From the NCBI GenBank assembly GCA_003427395.1, contig BFEA01000429.1, positions 1,247,215-1,270,023 of the forward strand: a stretch of 22,809 nt of DNA. The letters run 5' to 3'. Positions 18,118 to 22,809 of the stretch are shown in pieces. A model generated the notes under the pieces. The model did no database searches, was not told where the DNA came from, and worked only from the letters and a program-made list of their open reading frames with translations. The number at the start of each line of letters is the position of its first letter. The first letter of the stretch is position 1. The DNA is from Chara braunii. Lineage: Eukaryota; Streptophyta; Charophyceae; Charales; Characeae. The translations under genes and the position numbers were made by a program.

Positions 18118-18650
18118 CATTTTTTATTTTTTATTTTTTTTTGGTTGTTGTTGTTGTTGAAGTCCATGGCGTTGTAGAGGGCCTAGAGGCCAGTCACTGA
18201 GTACACAGTGATCACCTGGAGCAGTAGGCTGTGGGTGTCCCGGAATATGAGACTACCTCCCATCCCATCCTCACGTCAATACTCCTAGCGCACCCCCTAT
18301 CCTACTATCCTACCTCAGTGTGACCAGCACTCAGGACCATTAACCTACCAATGGGCAGGGAACTTGGACCGAACAGCAGTGTTAGGCACCATGGCTGATA
18401 GGTTGCCCAACCCTGGTGGAAGCGGAATCGGACGAGCCTTGTCGAACGGGAACTTCGGACGCCAGGCCCAGACAATCTACTACAGGCCCCAAGAGACTCT
18501 GGGCCCTAGGTTTCAGACAGGGTAGCACCCATTGAAGCAGTCTTACCGTCCTTCCCCTAGCTTACCCAAGGCCAGGTGGAAATCGGACTGGCCTGAGCGA
18601 CTTATACCCCTACCCTTACCCCAGGGTCTAAGCCTTATATATAGCCGCTA
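18118..18650 (-). mobile_element. A-tailed dispersed retroposon, copy 2
   Basis: Homologous to 970-1376 over about 400 bp and carrying about 100 bp more, including ACCGTCCTTCCCCTAGC and CAGGTGGAAATCGGACTGG. On the minus strand it ends in CAACAACAACAACAACC and an A-rich tail (18118-18142 on plus). Its 5' edge contains TATATATAAGGCTTAGACCC, a TATA-like block. It is non-coding. Confidence 0.65.
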
Positions 18651-18766
18651 GACAGTTCTATCCGAATATCAGTAGGAACTCCGGTGGCCCATACCTGTCC
18701 CTACTGCAGATACTAGACCCCACCCAGTGAGTAGACCCCCCCAGTCTGATAGTTGTGTAGTTTGCA

Positions 18767-18950
18767 ATCTATGTGAATACCCGAAGGCTGTGTCTGCTCC
18801 GTGTATGTACAGACAGTACTATGTGTGGAAACTTGTGTATGTAGCCCGTAGGCCATGTATAATTCGCAAGCTATGTATATGCCCGAAGGCTGTGTGTGCT
18901 CTGTGAATCGATTTATCGAGATGTATAGGCAGCATCATGTGTGTATATCG
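18767..18950. repeat. Two degenerate tandem units of about 98 bp
   Basis: GCAATCTATGTGAATACCCG followed by AAGGCTGTGTCTGCTC at about 18769 recurs as GCAAGCTATGTATATGCCCG with AAGGCTGTGTGTGCTC at about 18867. On the minus strand the block follows the tRNA-like head at 18995, so it may be the body of the same element. Confidence 0.5.
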
Positions 18951-18994
18951 AAGAGAGAACGGGGTAAGCTGGACAAGGACCCCCCCAAGGTCCA

Positions 18995-19062
18995 AACCAA
19001 GCTCGAACCTGTGACCTTGTAACATGTAATCGAATGACTCTACCATGTGAACGACTAGTGGA
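18995..19062 (-). repeat. tRNA-like Pol III head (probable SINE promoter)
   Basis: On the minus strand there is an A-box-like TGGTAGAGTCAT (19034-19045), then 24 nt, then a B-box-like GGTTCGAGC (19001-19009). No complete tRNA cloverleaf can be formed. The arrangement fits a degenerate tRNA-derived SINE or tRNA pseudogene. Confidence 0.45.
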
Positions 19063-19294
19063 AATGGCACGAACGTGTGATATGCCAGACTGGGGAGATC
19101 AACAGAACAACCATTGGCAAGACCAACACCCCCAAGCAACCCATGTGAAACCCAGAACCAACATACAACACCATGAACAACCCTTGCGTGGTGCGCAGGC
19201 AGTCACGGTGTCTGTAATAGTACCATACGTCAGCCCAACGGAGTGTATGTCCAACCATGCGTCAATCTAACTCCATGCCGGTGTCCATGCGCAA

Positions 19295-19380
19295 GGTTGC
19301 AATTGAGTTTTGAACCCGCGACCTCATACCACAATGCGCATTTCCAACTGGTGCTCTAACCACTGAGCCATAAACAACTA
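19295..19380 (-). repeat. tRNA-derived Pol III head with consensus A and B boxes
   Basis: The minus strand reads TGGCTCAGTGGTTAGAGCA (19352-19370), a perfect A-box and D-arm, then 35 nt, then GGTTCAAAACTC (19305-19316), a B-box match. The anticodon and T stems do not pair, so this is not a functional tRNA but the head of a tRNA-derived SINE or a pseudogene. It has the same orientation as the head at 18995. Confidence 0.6.
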
Positions 19381-19499
19381 ACGATTGAAGCATCCTACAT
19401 ACTGCAGGGTTATATACACTATCAATACGTTTGTCCTTGACCTGTGCAGCTAACCTCCAAACAGTCATGTCCGGGTACCTTCATTAACGATCTGACTGA

Positions 19500-19974
19500 A
19501 CCTCATGTACTTCCGCAACATCTTCGTTGGTTCCCTCCTCCTCCACTTCATCCTGACTTGGCTTCTTCCCCGCCTCGTGAACCCTCGTTAAATTGAAGCT
19601 CCTGAATGCATCATCATTCCACAAATAGCTTCGACTGCGCCTTGTTCTTCTTACTTAACTCCTGCTTCTTAATGAATTGAAAAAGCGTGGTGACTTCCTT
19701 CACCGCGCTCGAAATCCTACCTGGTGTTGCTTTACACTTGCCCTTCCTCACACTTCCTTCACCCTGCCTTTCTTGGACTTGTTCCAATGCTGCTTATTGG
19801 AGTACCCGCTGCCTTCCCTTGATTTTCTAGGTGCGCTGCCCTTCGCTTCTGCGTAAGGGCCTCTACCTGAGCTGCTGAGCATCCACTGTCATCCTCTTCA
19901 GAACTTCGATTTCATCCAAAGTGGCCTGGTACATAGCCCATAAGTCTATTAACTCCCTTGCATCACTGGCTCCA
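19500..19974 (-). pseudogene. Decayed Gag-like or coiled-coil coding remnant
   Basis: On the minus strand from about 19973: VGASDARELIDLWAMYQATL, then DEIEVLKRMTVDAQQL, continuing after a 1-nt shift as VEALTQKRRAAHLENQGKAA. Further on, in other frames, come RISSAVKEVTTLFQFIKKQE and DDAFRSFNLTRVHEAGKKP with an acidic stretch. The helical charged pattern resembles retroelement Gag proteins, but no zinc knuckle is seen and the family cannot be named. A GT near the first shift could also be a splice donor. Confidence 0.4.
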
Positions 19975-20190
19975 ACCTGTGAAACCGTGGGAGCACCCTT
20001 CAGCACGTGCGCACGCTTAACCCCCCCGCCCCCCCCCCCGCGCGCTCAAAGTGTTTTCTGGTGCGCTCGGTCATCAAAAAAAGAGTGCGTGCACCTGAGG
20101 GGGTTGCACGAGTGCAGGGGATGCCGTAGGGGAGGTTGCGCGGAAAAAAATAAAAAAAGGGGTTTGGAAGGTTGGGGGATTGGGGGTTGC

Positions 20191-20267
20191 GCGTGTGTGT
20201 TTGTGTTTGTGTGTGTGTGTGTTGTCATATTCGCTATACACTCAAGAAAAGCATGACTGTACCAGAC

Positions 20268-20300
<33 letters not shown>

Positions 20301-20400
20301 GTGCGTGTGTGTGTGTGGGGGGGGTGTCTATGCGTGTGTGGTTTGTTTTTTCTGGTTTTTATGTTTTTTATTATATTTTGAAAAAGCATGACTGTACCAG

Positions 20401-20460
<60 letters not shown>

Positions 20461-20527
20461 TGGGGGGGTTGTCTATGTGTGTGTGGCTTGTTTTTTCTGG
20501 TTTTTATGTTTTTAATTATATTTTGAA
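20191..20527. repeat. GT microsatellites within a minisatellite of about 137 bp
   Basis: (GT)n tracts occur at 20191-20222, 20267-20318 and 20403-20462. The last two sit in tandem units that each begin AAAGCATGACTGTACCAGAC (20247 and 20384) and share a G-run, TGTCTATG and TTTTTTCTGGTTTTTATG. Confidence 0.8.
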
Positions 20528-20540
20528 TAAATACGAACTT

Positions 20541-20795
20541 CAAAAAATAAAATAAAATGGGGTTGTAGATCTCCAAAAGATCTACAACCGTATGGTTTTT
20601 ATTATTTTTTTTGTTTATTGTTTGCCTGCGAAACAATCTCTATGAAGAAAAAGAAAAACCCATCCATTTCACTTTCTGTTTATGTTTTTGATTTTTTTGA
20701 AAATATATCGAAAACTCAAAAAATAAAATAAAATATATAGGGTTGCAGATCTCAAAAAGATCTACAACCTTATATTTTTTTATTGTTTTTTTTGC
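20541..20795. repeat. Two related foldbacks about 180 bp apart
   Basis: 20561-20589 is a perfect 12-bp hairpin, GGTTGTAGATCT / AGATCTACAACC with a 5-nt loop. 20741-20769 is the same with one mismatch (C for T in the left arm). Both are preceded by AAAAAATAAAATAAAAT and followed by a T-rich tract. Confidence 0.8.
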
Positions 20796-21104
20796 GTATG
20801 TTTTACTCCGCTCAAACCCTGCTCGAGGTGCTCTGAGCGCGGGATTGAGCGGCGCTCAAAAACTTGAGCAACGACCATGCGCTCAATCAGCGCATGGTTT
20901 CACAGGTACCAACTGATGGCACATGCATCCTCATTGCTCTCGTTCGTCCTTGGCCCATATTGGTTTTGGTCACATGGGTGGACTCTGCTCAGAAAGGACA
21001 GAGTCACAGCCCACTCAGTCGGACCACTTGCAAGGGTCGCGTAGACACACACCACCCCGCTTCGCAAGGTCTTTCTACTTCAGAAATACATATGTGTTGC
21101 CTAC

Positions 21105-21560
21105 TCAACCTTCCCGTTCTAGGCTGCCACCTTCTCTATCTTCGCTTGCTTGGTTTCCCTTCTCTTCTCTGCCTAGATCTCTTCCTCTTGCTTGTCGATC
21201 TGCAATATATGCACAGTTGTAAACGAACAACTTCCTGAGAGCATACTGGTAGGTGGAGGGGCATATTATCGCTAACTCGCCAAGGTTTCTATCAGCTTGT
21301 GAGATGATCAGGTGCTGTAATCTCCTGTTGATCACCTGTACTTCCTCTTCTTCGACTGCGAGGCAACTGCTTTCCCTCTCTATGTAACAAGTACTTACAA
21401 CCGTCAACTTGGATATCACATTCTTTTGCCTCCATGTATGGACCCAAAGTCGTCTTCACTGTCGTGAACAGTTTAATCCTAGCAATGTCATGTCCATCAA
21501 CTCTTGACAGGACATCATCAGTGCATGTGCATTCTCCATAATCTTCCCTTTCCGTTGCTC
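21105..21560 (-). pseudogene. Unrecognised coding-like stretch, possibly exonic
   Basis: The minus-strand frame from about 21545 reads ECTCTDDVLSRVDGHDIARI and KLFTTVKTTLGPYMEAKECD; a donor-like TTGTAAGTAC follows near 21390-21400. A second frame to 21105 reads EEEEVQVINRRLQHLIISQA and DRNLGELAIICPSTYQYALR. Composition looks protein-like, but I recognise no family and cannot tell a frameshift from an intron. Confidence 0.25.
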
Positions 21561-21570
21561 TATGGTTACA

Positions 21571-21627
21571 GACTCGGAGACTCGGAGACTCGGAGACTCG
21601 GAGAATACTAGGCTAGCATAGCTAGCC
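21571..21627. repeat. Four 8-bp tandem units and an adjacent short palindrome
   Basis: GACTCGGA is repeated four times at 21571-21602, followed by GGCTAGC-ata-GCTAGCC at 21611-21627, a perfect 7-bp stem with a 3-nt loop. Confidence 0.85.
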
Positions 21628-22454
21628 ACTGTCCTGTTCCTGCTCCAGACTCGTCTGATCGTCCTTTTTTTTTTTTTTTTTAGACGACCCGAATAACCAG
21701 CGCACCCTTTATAACTGGGTGTAGCTTTGTGACACAGTTTTGCTCTTGCATGCCCACCATCACTTCCTTCTTTCTAATTCCACTGTCATTATACCGCAAC
21801 GAAACAATGGTCTTCTTTCTGACATTTACTCCCTCTTTCTTGCCGATCACCCTCCAACTATATGCTTGATCTTCTTCCTTGTGCTCTTTGCTGCGAACGC
21901 TCCAGTGCTCGGGGAGAGCTGAAGTAGCTGCCCCGTTTCTACCTTCCAGAGTTCTTCCCGGTTGTACACCACCTCAAGAAGAAGTCGAAGGTAGTGCTTG
22001 TTGCGATTGCATGCACTTTCGGCTCGTGATCTGGAAGAGGAAGGACTCCCTCCAATAGATCGGAAAATTTTTGGTTCGCAAGGGGGGGTGCGGCAAAAAA
22101 GGGAGTGGCGGAACAGGGGGCAGGGTGAAGAGGGGAAGGGAGAGGGGAGAGAAACAGCAGCATCATGAAAAGCCTTTTCAAAAATGGTTAAAAAAAAAAA
22201 AAAAAAAACACGAGTTGTGGAAGGTATCAGTCGTCTTGTCTCCATGTCAAATATGGCCCAAAAAAAAACTGTGACCACAATGGAAACACTTCCGAACATG
22301 GTCTTTTTTTTTCCCTTTAAAAAGAAAAAAAAAGGGGGCCAGTGCCCAAGGCCAATTACATCAACGGACACCAAAACCAGGGACAGCCGGGTTGTCTTGC
22401 CCCACCGGGCGCTCAAAGTCCCATCCAATCTACACAAACTCTTCATTCCCGATA
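21628..22454. other. Intergenic with several homopolymer tracts, no confident gene
   Basis: Contains poly(T) at 21665-21682, poly(A) at about 22191-22208, and an A/T-run palindrome near 22302-22332. A 213-codon minus-strand frame (22488-21847) runs through two poly(T)-encoded phenylalanine runs and has no recognisable domain, so I treat it as chance. The homopolymers suggest further retroposon tails. Confidence 0.4.
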
Positions 22455-22809
22455 TCAGAGCCTGGCGCAAACCCTGATCAGAAGCCAACTACCAAATCTC
22501 AGGCTATCTATCCTCACAGCCATAAATCCGTCCGTAGTTGGATGCCGAACCAACAATGTCATCCATATCAGCATAAAAATCTGAGAAACGAGGCTCCAAC
22601 CGTAAGAACGAACATAATATCGAGAAAGTAATCTTAATTGCTTCGTAAACTTCATGAAATTAACCTCAATTTCCTCAAACCAGTCGTGATCATCGCCAAC
22701 CCCACCACCAAGCAACGCCAGGAGACCATATGGTCCCTTCACCATTTTACCAAATTCCAGCTTTGAAACTGCTGGAACTCGGTTTCTCTTATCACCTCTT
22801 CTAGTGAGC
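22455..22809 (-). pseudogene. Unrecognised ORF open at the right window edge
   Basis: The minus-strand frame is open from the window edge (LTRRGDKRNRVPAVSKLEFG) through GLLALLGGGVGDDHDWFEEI and NFMKFTKQLRLLSRYYVRSY to a stop at 22455-22457, about 118 codons. The first two thirds look protein-like and the last part less so. No domain is recognised. It may be the end of a gene or transposon ORF that continues past 22809. Confidence 0.25.

Larger units (their letters stand above)
19975..20907. mobile_element. Candidate inverted-repeat element packed with simple repeats
   Basis: ACCTGTGAAACC at 19975-19986 and its reverse complement at 20896-20907 form 12-bp termini, extended by a further TG after one mismatch. 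GCGCTCA/TGAGCGC-type motifs cluster near both ends. Inside are a C-rich tract (20024-20041), GT microsatellites and two foldbacks. I found no convincing target-site duplication and there is no transposase ORF. Confidence 0.35.

Noticed and set aside
20172-20515. Plus-strand ORFs rich in Val and Cys
   Set aside because: They are translations of GT microsatellite and not proteins.
21847-22488. 213-codon minus-strand ORF as a gene
   Set aside because: It depends on poly(T)-encoded phenylalanine runs, is low-complexity, and has no recognisable domain.
1-22809. CRISPR array, rRNA genes, functional tRNA genes, bacterial-type operons
   Set aside because: None seen on either strand; the only tRNA resemblance is the degenerate SINE-like heads.

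Overview
The window looks like nuclear intergenic DNA from a large, repeat-rich eukaryotic genome. It is filled with poly(A)/poly(T) tracts, microsatellites and decayed retroelements of several classes. I see no intact host gene, no operon structure and no bacterial or organellar signature. The LINE proteins carry plant-type C-terminal zinc (zf-RVT-like) domains, and the Penelope-like element has the permuted domain order described for the green lineage. My best guess is a streptophyte alga or plant, possibly a charophyte such as Chara; this is inference, not proof.

Layout. (1) Positions 1-1995 hold retroposon debris: a LINE 3' end on the minus strand, a tiny insertion with a 14-bp target-site duplication, one copy of a dispersed A-tailed repeat, and a second LINE tail. 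(2) Positions 1996-7406 hold the main feature, a Penelope-like element (PLE) on the minus strand bounded by direct repeats of about 240 bp (pseudo-LTRs). From its 5' end it has a hammerhead-ribozyme core in the upstream repeat, a Gag-like ORF1 (CCHC zinc knuckle plus coiled coil), and an ORF2 with an N-terminal GIY-YIG endonuclease followed by a reverse transcriptase. Both ORFs carry frameshifts and stops. (3) Positions 7407-9837 are mostly non-coding but contain a well-bounded MITE of 586 bp with TAA target duplications. (4) Positions 9838-12940 contain two 5'-truncated LINEs and extra copies of their 3' ends. (5) Positions 12941-15150 are mostly featureless apart from a 166-bp foldback. (6) Positions 15153-18010 contain two pieces of a second PLE (RT thumb and GIY-YIG) on the minus strand, split by a third LINE on the plus strand. 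(7) Positions 18118-20907 contain a second copy of the dispersed repeat, two tRNA-like Pol III promoter heads, a Gag-like remnant and a candidate inverted-repeat element full of GT microsatellites. (8) Positions 20908-22809 contain two unrecognised coding-like stretches on the minus strand.

How the parts work together. The PLE carries all the parts expected of an autonomous retroelement: RNA processing (hammerhead), a nucleic-acid-binding ORF1 protein, an endonuclease and a reverse transcriptase. The combination of a Gag-like ORF1, an N-terminal GIY-YIG, a hammerhead and pseudo-LTRs in one bounded unit is the most interesting content. The LINE copies share a conserved hairpin shortly before their poly(A), probably the RNA element recognised by their reverse transcriptase. 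All translations across frameshifts were done by eye.
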